From NCBI GenBank assembly GCA_963814975.1, contig CAWFFB010000035.1, positions 501,889-565,888 on the forward strand: DNA of 64,000 nucleotides, given 5' to 3'. The stretch comes from CAVUXJ01 sp963814975 (GTDB lineage Bacteria > Acidobacteriota > Vicinamibacteria > Vicinamibacterales > CAVVIG01). Positions 7,872 to 16,069 of this stretch are shown here, one piece after another. A model generated the notes under the pieces. The model did not search any database. It worked only from the letters and a program-made list of their open reading frames with translations, and was not told where the DNA came from. Position numbers and translations under genes: made by a program. How positions within the stretch are numbered: the stretch's first letter is position 1; each line of letters begins with the position of its first letter.

Positions 7872-8603
7872 CTACCGGACCGCCACTGGCCGCAGCAACT
7901 CAGGCTTGAAGAACCGGCTCGCAATTGCCGCCAAGATGATCGGCGTGAAACCGATCACAGCGGCATAGACCAGCAGGCCCGCATTGCCGATCGCTCCGAT
8001 TTTGTAGAACCCATAGCCCACGAACAGCAGGACATGCGTGACGGCTCCGGCACCGAACGCCACGCCAACGACCTTGCCGCTGTACGGTCCGCGAATCGCG
8101 CAGGCGTAAATGACCCAGATGGACAACGGAATAAACAAGAAGACGCTGCTCCATAGGCCGGTGTTGTAACCGCCCTGCAAGATGCCCCCCGCGGTGTGCA
8201 GAAGTCCGTTGGCAAAGATCAATCCCCAGAAGCTGAGGCCGATGAGAACGTTGCGTCTGCCGAGGTATGCCGCTAGCGGCGCCCCGAACCACATCAGAGC
8301 GATGTTTACCACCGGATAGAAGGACAGAGGAATCGGGCAGTCCGGGTACGGCGGAAATCCCATGTTCTCGCAAATCATTCCCTGGATTGAGTAGTCGAAG
8401 CCCAGCACCGGCAGACTGTATTCCTCGAACTGATGCGCCAGGTAGAGCGGCGTGGCGAGCCACGCGAGCCACACTACATCACGCCATCGCGATACCGCCG
8501 TGTTGCCACGGAATGTGTCGGTTGTCAGCAGGATGGCGACCACCGGGATCATCCCACCCAACCCTATGAACGGCCAAAAGGTGTAGAACCAGTGCTGTTG
8601 CAT
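7872..8603 (-). CDS. HXXEE-type integral membrane protein (copy 2)
   Basis: 243 residues with an N-terminal membrane segment after MQQHWFYTFWPF, the motif HQFEEY, and the loop CPIPLSFYPVVNIALMW that aligns with CPIPAAYFLSVNIPLIW in its neighbour. Loop identity and matching topology show a tandem duplication with divergence. It starts 30 bases after the TetR gene ends, consistent with one transcript. Function is unknown, possibly membrane lipid or small-molecule oxidation by analogy with other His/Glu membrane enzymes. Confidence 0.75.
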   Translation of the reverse strand: MQQHWFYTFWPFIGLGGMIPVVAILLTTDTFRGNTAVSRWRDVVWLAWLATPLYLAHQFEEYSLPVLGFDYSIQGMICENMGFPPYPDCPIPLSFYPVVNIALMWFGAPLAAYLGRRNVLIGLSFWGLIFANGLLHTAGGILQGGYNTGLWSSVFLFIPLSIWVIYACAIRGPYSGKVVGVAFGAGAVTHVLLFVGYGFYKIGAIGNAGLLVYAAVIGFTPIILAAIASRFFKPELLRPVAVR

Positions 8604-8633
8604 TGTTGACCTCAGTGCTCGATAGGAGAAACG

Positions 8634-9260
8634 TTAAAGCGTCCTTTTCAGTAGCGCGGGAAGTTCTGTTCGACGGCGTTTCATGAAGTCGCGAAGCCCC
8701 CTGGGCGTGAGACCCAGTGCCTCCGCGATCATCGGCTGCGCCACGAACGGGTACAGGCAACTGCCGACGAGGGTCACCAGGAACTGATCAGCCGGGACAG
8801 GCGCGATCTTTTTCCGCCTGGCGCGTTCGTTGATCTGCTGTTCCACACGCTCAAGCGACCGTCGCGCGGCCTTCCGTCGCTCCGCCGAGTAGAAGTCATC
8901 GACGAAATCAGGATGTCGCGCCGCTTCGCTAATGACGTAGCCGAGCAGATATGGGTGCTTGGCGAGCCTGGTGTGATAGGCATCGACGAATCGTTCGATC
9001 TTCTCGTCGAGCGAGATGTCGGACCCCAACATCTGGAAGATGCCGGGAACGAATGACGAGGCGATACGAAGCCAAACGGCGCGAGCGAGGTCGGCTTTGG
9101 ATCGGAAGTGGTAATGCAGCAACGCCTTGTTGACGCCTGCCTGATCGGCGATGTCCTGCATCCGCGCACCGTCGATGCCGCGCCGCACGAACACCGCGTC
9201 TGCGGCGTCGAGGATGCGGGTCTTGGTGTCCGCTGCGGTTTGTCCAGATGGTTTAACCAC
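8634..9260 (-). CDS. TetR/AcrR-family transcriptional regulator
   Basis: 208 residues. The N-terminal helix-turn-helix is typical: TKTRILDAADAVFVRRGIDG, then MQDIADQAGVNKALLHYHF and RSKADLARAVW. The C-terminal part is a variable ligand-binding helical domain. It is the first gene of the unit with the two HXXEE proteins and serine hydrolase, so it probably controls them and itself. The upstream region is short because an IS630 element ends about 70 bases away, and its insertion may have changed the promoter. Confidence 0.85.
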   Translation of the reverse strand: MVKPSGQTAADTKTRILDAADAVFVRRGIDGARMQDIADQAGVNKALLHYHFRSKADLARAVWLRIASSFVPGIFQMLGSDISLDEKIERFVDAYHTRLAKHPYLLGYVISEAARHPDFVDDFYSAERRKAARRSLERVEQQINERARRKKIAPVPADQFLVTLVGSCLYPFVAQPMIAEALGLTPRGLRDFMKRRRTELPALLKRTL

Positions 9261-9330
9261 ATGGTCAGAAGAGCAATCTCAATGCCCACCTAAAGTTCTC
9301 GGTTATCTGAGGTTTTTCGAGATTTGACGA

Positions 9331-10383
9331 CTAGTGGACCGTACTCACTGAAGTACTACTAATTCGATGCGCCGGGTTTCGATAGCTCCACCGGACCGGT
9401 TTGGCCGTCGTGTTGTAGTGCCGGATGTAGCGACGGATCTTTCGGGCGAGGTCCGCGACAGACGTAAAGACGCCGCGGCCGAGCAGGTCACGTTCAATCT
9501 TCGCAAACCACAGCTCGACCTGATTGAGCCAGGACGAATACGTCGGTGTGAAATGCAGATGCACGTGCGGATGCTCGAGCAGAAACGTCCGCACGGCCTG
9601 GGTCTTGTGGGTCGAGAGGTTGTCGGCGATGACGTGGATCTCCCGCCGCTTCGGTTGCGTGGCGACGATGTCGCCCAGGAATTCGACAAATGCCGCACTG
9701 GTATGCCGGGGGACGGTCTGCCCGAGGACCTCGCCAGACTGCGTGTCGAGCGCCGCCAGCAGCGAGAGCGTGCCGTGCCGGTAGTACTCAAAACCGTGGC
9801 GCTCGGCGCGCCCCGGTGACAACGGCAGCACCGGATCGAGGCGATCCAACGCCTGAATCGCCGTTTTTTCATCGACGGCAAACACGGCGGCGTGATCGGG
9901 CGGATTGATGTACAACCCAATCACGTCGGCCGCCTTGGTCTCGAAGTTCGGGTCGTCCGACTGCATGTAGCGCTCGAACCGATGCGGCTGCAGGCCGGCG
10001 CGCTGCCACGCTTTGGCCACGAGATTGTGATGAATCTTCAGCAGGCGCCCCAGCTTTCGCGTACTCCAGTGCGTGCTGCCGTCGGGCGGCGCCTGCCGAG
10101 TCTTCGCGAGGACGCGCGCTTCCATCGTGGGGGTCAACACCGTGGGCGGTTGGCCGCGGTAGCGCGGGCGCAAGCCTTCCAAGCGGTCATCCAGGAACCG
10201 GCGTCGCCATCGGTTGATGTAATCGCGATAACAGGGCACCGTCGCCTCGATCACGGAGTACCAGTCGCCATTGGCGAGCATCAGCACCACCCGCGCACGG
10301 CGCGCGTCTTCGGATCGGATCTTGAGACTTCGCACGCGCCGTTCAAGCTCGGCTCGTTCATCGGCAGTCAAGGTCAGCGCCAT
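9331..10383 (-). CDS. IS630-family transposase
   Basis: 350 residues, intact. An N-terminal helix-turn-helix region (LTADERAELERRVRSLKIRSEDARRA) precedes a DDE domain with AVDEKTAIQALDR (first Asp), HVIADNLSTHKT (second Asp) and the IS630 hallmark FTPTYSSWLNQVELWFAKIER (final Glu). The enzyme cuts and pastes the element into TA targets. The stop lies within the left inverted repeat. Confidence 0.92.
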   Translation of the reverse strand: MALTLTADERAELERRVRSLKIRSEDARRARVVLMLANGDWYSVIEATVPCYRDYINRWRRRFLDDRLEGLRPRYRGQPPTVLTPTMEARVLAKTRQAPPDGSTHWSTRKLGRLLKIHHNLVAKAWQRAGLQPHRFERYMQSDDPNFETKAADVIGLYINPPDHAAVFAVDEKTAIQALDRLDPVLPLSPGRAERHGFEYYRHGTLSLLAALDTQSGEVLGQTVPRHTSAAFVEFLGDIVATQPKRREIHVIADNLSTHKTQAVRTFLLEHPHVHLHFTPTYSSWLNQVELWFAKIERDLLGRGVFTSVADLARKIRRYIRHYNTTAKPVRWSYRNPAHRISSTSVSTVH

Positions 10384-10429
10384 ATGGCGCGAGAGATAAC
10401 CATACTGCTTCAGTCAGGTACAAGCCACT
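9333..10429 (-). mobile_element. IS630-family insertion sequence
   Basis: The transposase gene is bounded by imperfect inverted repeats. At the left, AGTGGACC then GTAC and CACTGAAG (9333-9352). At the right, read on the minus strand, AGTGGCTT then GTAC and GACTGAAG (ending 10429). TA dinucleotides sit at 9332-9333 and 10432-10433 but do not align perfectly as a target duplication, so the exact ends are uncertain by a few bases. It looks complete and possibly active. Confidence 0.75.
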
Positions 10430-10902
10430 GATACCTCCCGCCGCGCCACCGCCAGCTGTTGCGGCCACGGTATTCCGGAGGCCGGGACGACGCCGCCGGA
10501 GGGAAGAAACCGGGAACCAACCTGAGGCCCGGGCGGCACTCGTCGGCGAACTGGGACCGAGTGCGGGCAGTCAGCCGCGAGTCCAGTCGCCTGTTTGGCG
10601 CGGAACGAAGCGAGCGGCTCCAGTGCGGGTCCACCGCCTCCCTTGCCGTCTCCTGAACAGGAGCGTATAAGGAGAGAAGCAGCACCGGTCGGCTGCTGGT
10701 CCCTCGGAGTGTCGAGCACGGCGGACCGAACTCATCCGCTCGATTGCCTCAATGGCTTCGAGCCGGGGTTCCCAAACGACCAGGCCCTGAACGTCGCGGC
10801 GAAACGCCCCGACCCTTCGGCGCAGCGCTGAACTACCCCTCGCGGACACTGCCAGGGCGTTTTCACGGAAACCAACAGCAACACGCAAGCACGGAGGCAG
10901 CA
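10430..10902. other. Noncoding stretch between IS630 and the unknown gene pair
   Basis: No convincing gene is seen. A perfect palindrome CTCCTGAACAGGAG lies near 10650-10665. A strong ribosome-binding site, GGAGG, stands at the right edge for the next gene. The left part may be the remnant of a gene interrupted by the IS. Confidence 0.4.
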
Positions 10903-11784
10903 ATGTCCGATGCTCGATGGGGTGATCCGCGCGAATTCGACGAGCGTGATCCTGACCACGAATCGCCGCGCGTGTACGACCCGCGCGACCGGGATGAACA
11001 CGATCCTCGGGATGGCCTGATGCGCGACCTCGACCTGCCGCTCGGCGACGAGCGTGAATTGGTCGTTGACCGCGACCGAGTCTACGAGCTTGGCGGCGAA
11101 GACAGTCGGACCCTGGCTGCCGTCGGTGCGTTTCGAGTCGTACCAGAGCATGATCTCGATGTTCCACACGACATCCTTGAGAACCTCCACGATCAGAGGC
11201 TCGTCGAGGCCGTGGACCTGGGCGACGGCGAGCGCGGACTGACCCTCACGACAGTGGGACGACACCTGCTCGATTCGCACTCGCTGGAGCGAGACGACGA
11301 GCCGTCGCAGGTGTTCTACGCCGGCGTCAGCCGCTCACGGGAGATCGACCACGACTCCAGTCTCTACGCGACGTTTCGACAGGAAGAGACCCGTCTTCGA
11401 GACGAGCACCCTGACCTTGAGATCCGACGCGTCGTCCTTGAGCAAGACCTGAAGCGCGAGTACCAAGAGTTCCTGCAGGAGCCCAACCGAGGTCGCTCCG
11501 ACAGCGACGGCCGACCTGGTCGCGACGAGAACGAGGTCCGTGACTGGGCGCGCGAACATGATCTGCCCTACTTCGACGACCAGGTTCATTTCCCCGACTA
11601 CCGAATCGAGTACGACGTCGATGGCCGAGAGCTTCACCAGGACGTCGAGCTCTTTACGCCGCACTACCGCGGCGCCCATGCCGCTAGCCATGCCCAGACC
11701 GGCTTCCGCATCTATGTGGTCGCCTCTCGCGGTGGCGGTGGTCGCTCTGGGCCCCGCCCGCGCGGGATGGAGGAATTCCTGTGA
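10903..11784 (+). CDS. Mobile-element protein of unknown function with a winged-helix-like and a possible nuclease-like region
   Basis: The start at ATG 10903 follows ACGGAGG at ideal spacing and gives 293 residues. The N-terminal 45 residues are a charged, Asp/Arg/Glu/Pro-rich linker. Then ESRTLAAVGAFRVV and LTLTTVGRHLL look like winged-helix elements. The C-terminal half contains REIDHDSSLYATF, LKREYQEFLQ, the segment HDLPYFDDQVHFPDYRIEY and QDVELFTPHYRGAHAAS. The D-x-R-I-E-Y then D-V-E-L spacing is reminiscent of PD-(D/E)xK-type nucleases, but this is inference. I do not know a named family. The stop overlaps the next start (GTGA), so the two are co-translated. Confidence 0.7.
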   Translation: MSDARWGDPREFDERDPDHESPRVYDPRDRDEHDPRDGLMRDLDLPLGDERELVVDRDRVYELGGEDSRTLAAVGAFRVVPEHDLDVPHDILENLHDQRLVEAVDLGDGERGLTLTTVGRHLLDSHSLERDDEPSQVFYAGVSRSREIDHDSSLYATFRQEETRLRDEHPDLEIRRVVLEQDLKREYQEFLQEPNRGRSDSDGRPGRDENEVRDWAREHDLPYFDDQVHFPDYRIEYDVDGRELHQDVELFTPHYRGAHAASHAQTGFRIYVVASRGGGGRSGPRPRGMEEFL

Positions 11785-12914
11785 CACACGAATATCCTCC
11801 CAACAGGACCTTCGACAGCGTCAGCGTCAGCCGAGTGGCCGCCTTGGCCGATTACGGCTTGATGCTGCGACAGCGCCAGTTCCTCGTGACGGTCATGGTC
11901 CACTCCGGATGTTTTCTGGAGCGACAGTACCGCGAGTTCACCGGCACCGCGCGAGGCCAGAACAGTCGTGAGTTCGTGGCCAGGCTGGTGGACCGCGGAT
12001 TCGCCCGAGCCATTGAGCCAGGCCCCGTCCGACGTGGGCGCCTGTACCACGTCCACCACAAGCCGCTCTACGAGGCGATTGGCCAAGCGGACAACCGAAA
12101 CCGTCGTCTCCGCACGATCAGCCGCATGGTCGAACGGGTGATGATTCTCGATGCGGTGCTGGGCGATCGACACTGCTGGTGGTTGAGTCCCGAATGCGAC
12201 AAGCGCGCCTTGTTCGACGTCACGCACCAGACCGGACTGCGGCCAGAGGACTACCCGCACATCGCGTTCGGAGCGGGACGAGCGAAGATCATCCGCTGCT
12301 TCCCCGACAAGTTGCCCATCGGCATCCAGAAGGACGACACGAGTCGGTTCGTGTTTCTCTACCTCGTAAATCGGCGGCTGCCTGTGGACTTCCGCCAGTT
12401 CCTCATCCGTCACGCCGAGCTGTTCCGCTTCCTCCACCAATGGACCGTCCGATTGCTTCTGCCGCGACGCTTCAGAAAGGCGGCGGCGCTGTACAAAGCG
12501 GCGCTCCGAGAAGAGCTCTGGACTCCGCTGAATCCGAGCGTGAGCAAGTCCCTGGAGACCTACTTTCGCGAACGGCAGGAGCAGGGCGGACACCTGGGAG
12601 ATCCGACCGATCGTTACATCGCGCAAGAGTTCCGAAAACAGGGTATGCCGAAGATCCAAGCCCTCTATCGGGCGTGGCGACGGACAGGAGACACGGTGCT
12701 CTGGCAGTCGTCCTCGACGTGCTTGCGCGACGACTGGTCGTACGGCCGTTCGGCCGTTGAGATTCAGCCACTGAACCGCCAATACCTCCAGCTCACTGGC
12801 TCAATGGACCGGGATGTATGGGCCAAGAGGGGGGCGAAGCGAAAATCGCGTCAGGTTGGCCCCCCGGTGTCGCCGCCTTCTCTTGACGTCTCCTCACCCC
12901 TGGTGGCTCCATGA
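11781..12914 (+). CDS. Mobile-element protein of unknown function, co-translated with the preceding gene
   Basis: 377 residues from GTG 11781, overlapping the previous stop by four bases. The N-terminal part (VAALADYGLMLRQRQFLVTVMVHSGCFLERQYREF, then FVARLVDRGFAR and GRLYHVHHKPLYEAIG) has the look of one or two winged-helix domains, as in replication-relaxation-type plasmid proteins. The rest (RFVFLYLVNRRLPVDFRQFLIRHAELFRFL, VLWQSSSTCLRDDWSYG) is not recognised. The final 60 residues are basic and Pro/Ser-rich. It may bind the structured DNA that lies immediately downstream. Confidence 0.65.
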   Translation: MTHEYPPNRTFDSVSVSRVAALADYGLMLRQRQFLVTVMVHSGCFLERQYREFTGTARGQNSREFVARLVDRGFARAIEPGPVRRGRLYHVHHKPLYEAIGQADNRNRRLRTISRMVERVMILDAVLGDRHCWWLSPECDKRALFDVTHQTGLRPEDYPHIAFGAGRAKIIRCFPDKLPIGIQKDDTSRFVFLYLVNRRLPVDFRQFLIRHAELFRFLHQWTVRLLLPRRFRKAAALYKAALREELWTPLNPSVSKSLETYFRERQEQGGHLGDPTDRYIAQEFRKQGMPKIQALYRAWRRTGDTVLWQSSSTCLRDDWSYGRSAVEIQPLNRQYLQLTGSMDRDVWAKRGAKRKSRQVGPPVSPPSLDVSSPLVAP

Positions 12915-13027
12915 GCGTTCGCTTTGTGCAAGCGTCTGAATCGCAGCACCTTGCTGCGGAAGCGCGATCGAGGCGGCGCTCTTTGCCGCCGTCACTGTCG
13001 GTGTCGGTATCGCAGTCGGTGAACCAA

Positions 13028-13103
13028 CGATGGCGTGAACGACCCCGCTGTCCTGCCTCGCCAGTGACCCCAGGCCGTCGAGACGGGGTCGTTCACGCCA
13101 TCG
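13028..13103. repeat. Perfect 20-bp inverted repeat
   Basis: The left arm 13028-13047 begins CGATGGCGTGAAC. The right arm 13084-13103 is its exact reverse complement. The 36-base loop is GC-rich. There is no T-tract, so a simple intrinsic terminator is unlikely. It starts 113 bases after the stop of the upstream gene. Confidence 0.85.
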
Positions 13104-13330
13104 CTGGTCGTGCCGCATGTCGCTGTCTGCGCGCACAGGTCGTGCACGACGAACGCGCCGCGCGCGTGCTCGTGTTCGTGTCCAGATCCGCAGGGATGAA
13201 GCGGCGGACGAATCGCACAAGAAATGGGGTCGCGCGCGTCCCAATGTTTCCCGGAAGGAGCGCCGCCTTTCGCGGATCCAGATCCCGCTGCCGACCATCG
13301 CGTATTTCAGGCTGGCGCCGTGCTCAGCCT

Positions 13331-13390
13331 CGTCAATGCTCTTCGCTTCGCTTCGACCCGGCCGGCGGCCGGGCCTTCGGGCATTGACGA
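13331..13390. repeat. Nested inverted repeats (cruciform-like)
   Basis: An outer perfect 10-bp repeat, TCGTCAATGC (13331-13340) and its complement (13381-13390), encloses an inner perfect 7-bp hairpin CCCGGCC-GGC-GGCCGGG at 13357-13373. Confidence 0.75.
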
Positions 13391-13770
13391 CGCCTCCGCG
13401 CGGCACGACTTGGGCTATTGCGCGATGCCGGCTTTCTGATGGCTGGGGCGGGCCGAGAAAAGCGAGTTGACGCAAGATTTCTGCAGGCGTATGTTGATGT
13501 ATCGCGTCTGTGCCCCGACGGCACATCCTCCGCATCGCACCCAGTGCATGCAGAGCGCGTTTCCAGTCGTCGCCCTCAGGGCACGGTTCAAGCGCACCCC
13601 CCACAACATCGGGTCAGGCTGCTACGCCGCCACGCTGCGCGTGAGTCGGCGCATCTGACTCGCGATCAAGCGGACTCTCTTCGACGCGTCGTCTCGAAGA
13701 CCAAGCGTCGTTGAGAACCGCGTTCGCCGAGGCGCCTGCGCGTCCATGTCTCGGCCGAACGCCTGGCATA

Positions 13771-13800
13771 TGACGGTCGCGTGCCACGCGACGACCGTCA
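13771..13800. repeat. Hairpin with a 3-base bulge
   Basis: TGACGGTCG, then CGTG, pairs with CACG, then CGACCGTCA equivalents. Apart from a three-base insertion in the right arm the arms are complementary over 13 bases. It lies 184 bases upstream of the small gene at 13955. Confidence 0.6.
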
Positions 13801-13825
13801 CCGCGCGGAGCCCGGCTCCCCGCGG

Positions 13826-13895
13826 GTCGATGTCGGCAACAGCCCTCATCCGCGCTCCACCGACATCGACGCGCCGACTCCAAGTCGGCGCGTCG
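13826..13895. repeat. Two adjacent perfect inverted repeats sharing an arm edge
   Basis: GTCGATGTCGG (13826-13836) is complementary to 13860-13870. Immediately overlapping it, a 13-bp perfect stem runs 13867-13879 and 13883-13895 around the three-base loop CCA. The two structures are mutually exclusive at 13867-13870, so they could act as a switch. They lie 60 bases upstream of the small recombinase-linked gene. Confidence 0.7.
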
Positions 13896-13954
13896 GAGCG
13901 CGCAATCCCAGCACAACACGAATCGTCGTGAATCGCCCTTCTTGGGGGACCTCC

Positions 13955-14140
13955 ATGGACTTCGTTGATCGTGGGGATGACCGGCCGGAACCGATCTCGA
14001 TTGCGCGGTGCCGCGAGCTGCTCGGCGATGAGGCCGACACGCTGACCGATCAGGACGTCGAACTGATCCGTCGGCACGCCGAGACGATGGCGCAGATCGT
14101 GGTCCAGATCTTTGTCGAGAGCCGTCGGATTCCTGGGTAA
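13955..14140 (+). CDS. Small conserved recombinase-associated protein
   Basis: The start at ATG 13955 after a GGGGGA ribosome-binding region gives 61 residues. The sequence PISIARCRELLGDEADTLTDQDVELIRRHAETMAQIVVQIFVE is the pattern of a widespread small helical protein found just upstream of site-specific recombinases in mobile elements. No biochemical role is established. A recombination directionality or DNA-bridging role is a guess from position. It is 58 bases upstream of the recombinase. Confidence 0.65.
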   Translation: MDFVDRGDDRPEPISIARCRELLGDEADTLTDQDVELIRRHAETMAQIVVQIFVESRRIPG

Positions 14141-14198
14141 GACCGTGCCTTCTCGACACACCTTGCCCGCGCCTACGATTGGGTCTAATCTGCCGCTG

Positions 14199-15741
14199 AT
14201 GGTCGGCGCGGTGATCTACGTTCGCGTCAGTACCGAAGGAGCAGACGGAGAACCTCAGTCTGCCGACCCAACTCCGTGCCTGCGAGGAGTACTGCCGTCG
14301 CCAGGGCTACGAAATCCTCGAACGCTTCCACGAAGAAGGCGAGAGCGCCAAGACCACGGACCGCAGTCAGCTCCAGGCACTGCTGAAGTACTGCCGCACG
14401 CATAAGGGTAAAGTCCACTTCGTCGTCGTGTACAACCTCACGCGATTCGCGCGCGAGAAGTACGACCACTTCGCGCTCCGTGCACACCTGAAATCGCTCG
14501 GCATCTCGCTGCGGTCGGCCACCGAGCCGATCGACGACACGTCCACCGGCAAGTTGATGGAAGGGGTACTGGCGTCTTTCGCGCAGTTCGACAACGACGT
14601 GCGCTCTGACCGCACCCGCGCGGGTATGCGCGCCGCACTGGAACTCGGCCGATGGACCTTTCCTGCGCCGATCGGCTATCTGAACGCGCCGAAATGGTCC
14701 GGCAAGAGCCTGGTGCCGGACCCGGAACGCGCGCCACTCATCGCGCGTGCGTTCGAGGACCTCGCAACGGGACGATTCACGAAGCAAGAAGTCATTGCCC
14801 GAATGACCGAGGCCGGCCTGCGCACGCGACGTGGATTGGTGCTCTCGCCGCAAAGCTTCGGCCAGATGGTGCGGAACTCGATTTACGTCGGCAGGGTCGA
14901 GAGCCCGGACTATGGCGTGTCAACCCGCGGCGATTTCGAGCCGCTGATCGACGAGGCCACGTTCTATCGCGTGCAGGCGGTTCTCGATGGCCGCGTCGTC
15001 GTCGCAGGGCCACGACCGCGGCATCATCCGGATTTTCCGCTCAGGGGATTCGTGCGGTGCGAGACGTGCGACCGTCCGCTGACGGGCAGCTGGTCGAAGG
15101 GCCGGAACGGCCATTACGCGTACTACCACTGCCAGCGGCAGTGCCGGGCGGTCAACATCAGCAAGGCGACGCTGGAAGGGGCCTTCGTCGATGAGCTCGC
15201 ATTGTTGCAGCCAACGCCTGGCTACATGCGGCTGGTGAAGGATCGAATCCTCTGCGTGTGGGAGCAGCGTCGGGCTGACGCGAAGGACCGGACGACGGAA
15301 CAGCAACGGCGGGTGAGTGCCATCCAACAGAAGCTGGACAAGCTGGACGAGGCGTTCCTGTACGCGGAGGCGATCGACGTCACGACCTACGGCCGTCAAC
15401 GCGACAAGCTACGCGAGGGATTGACGCTCGCCAAGATCGACCATCACGCCGAGGCCGTCGATGAACTCGACGTGGAGGGCATCCTGGCCTTCGCAGAACG
15501 CATTCTGCCGCGCGCCTCAGACCTCTGGGTGCAAGCCTCGCTTGATTACAAGCAGCGGCTGCAGCAGCTGTTCTTCCCTGAAGGAATCGCGTACGACGGA
15601 AATCGGTTTAATCGAACCGCCGTAACGGCACCACTTTTCAAGTACTTGGCGCCGTCCGAGAGTGCTGATGAAAGAGTGGTGAGCCGGGACGGAATCGAAC
15701 CGTCAACCCGCAGATTAAGAGTCTGCTGCTCTGCCAATTGA
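14199..15741 (+). CDS. Large serine recombinase, N-terminal frameshift; C-terminal tail encoded by tRNA sequence
   Basis: The ATG at 14199 gives MVGAVIYVRVST, whose final Ser is the catalytic nucleophile. One extra base near 14236 shifts the frame. It continues as KEQTENLSLPTQLRACEEYC, then FVVVYNLTRFARE (active-site Arg region), the recombinase domain, a zinc ribbon (CETC then CQRQC), a coiled coil near 15290-15420 and a C-terminal domain. About 510 residues, typical for large serine integrases. The final 20 codons, from VVSRDGIEPSTRRL to the stop at 15739-15741, are antisense tRNA-Lys sequence, so the natural C-terminus is altered by the integration site. Confidence 0.85.
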
Positions 15742-15752
15742 GCTACCGGCCC
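15677..15752 (-). tRNA. tRNA-Lys (anticodon CTT)
   Basis: Acceptor GGGCCGG pairs with CCGGCTC. D arm GCTC/GAGC, anticodon loop CTCTTAA giving CTT, T arm GACGG/CCGTC with TTCGATT. The discriminator A and CCA are encoded (15677-15679). The 3' end faces the serine recombinase and is the inferred integration site. Confidence 0.95.
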
Positions 15753-15841
15753 ACATCGCGGGAAATCGCCGTGCGGGAAACACTAATTCTATCAGAGGGC
15801 CGGCCGCGATCTGCAAGCCGCGATCTACAATCAGAGCGGAC

Positions 15842-15918
15842 GCGCCCGTAGCTCAGTTGGATAGAGCGGCAGGCTTCGAACCTGTAGGCCGGGGGTTCAA
15901 GTCCCTCCGGGCGCGCCA
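15842..15918 (+). tRNA. tRNA-Arg (anticodon TCG)
   Basis: Acceptor GCGCCCG pairs with CGGGCGC. D arm GCTC/GAGC, anticodon loop CTTCGAA giving TCG, T arm GGGGG/CCCTC with TTCAAGT. CCA is encoded. It is divergent from tRNA-Lys with 89 bases between. Confidence 0.95.
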
Positions 15919-16069
15919 TTTCTCATCGAGGGGCTAGCGCCTGTCGAACTCCCCCGCACGCTCGCTCGCGGGGGCCCGAGCTCCCCGCTCCGCTCGCGTG
16001 GCTCACTCGCTACGCTCGTCGCGCTGGCCGAGAAGAAGCGATCGGTGTCTAAGCGGAGAGCGGGACAAA

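Larger units (their letters stand above)
12915..13954. other. Hairpin-rich noncoding kilobase
   Basis: No credible gene is visible. Short frames here are Arg/Ala/Ser-rich shadows. The stretch instead holds at least five strong inverted repeats, listed separately, spread over 870 bases. Such density is expected of a replication or transfer origin, an attachment region, or a structured RNA. Confidence 0.55.
10430..15676 (+). mobile_element. Putative serine-recombinase integrative element at tRNA-Lys(CTT)
   Basis: The block has a large serine recombinase abutting the 3' end of tRNA-Lys, a small conserved accessory gene, a hairpin-rich noncoding region and a two-gene operon of unknown function. 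All genes are on the plus strand and different in style from the chromosomal genes after the tRNA. The right boundary is the tRNA 3' end. The left boundary is not resolved. It may lie at the IS630, or the element may extend to the tail repeats at 1.4-5.7 kb, whose flanks share TGGTGA-type sequence with the tRNA junction. No relaxase, coupling protein or replication initiator was recognised. Confidence 0.5.

Noticed and set aside
10650..10665. Palindrome CTCCTGAACAGGAG as a LexA-type operator
   Set aside because: It does not match a LexA consensus known to me and is not placed just upstream of a gene. Kept only as a palindrome.
13117..13470. A 117-residue Arg-rich reading frame
   Set aside because: It spans the nested hairpins, is dominated by Arg/Ala/Ser, has no ribosome-binding site and resembles no family.
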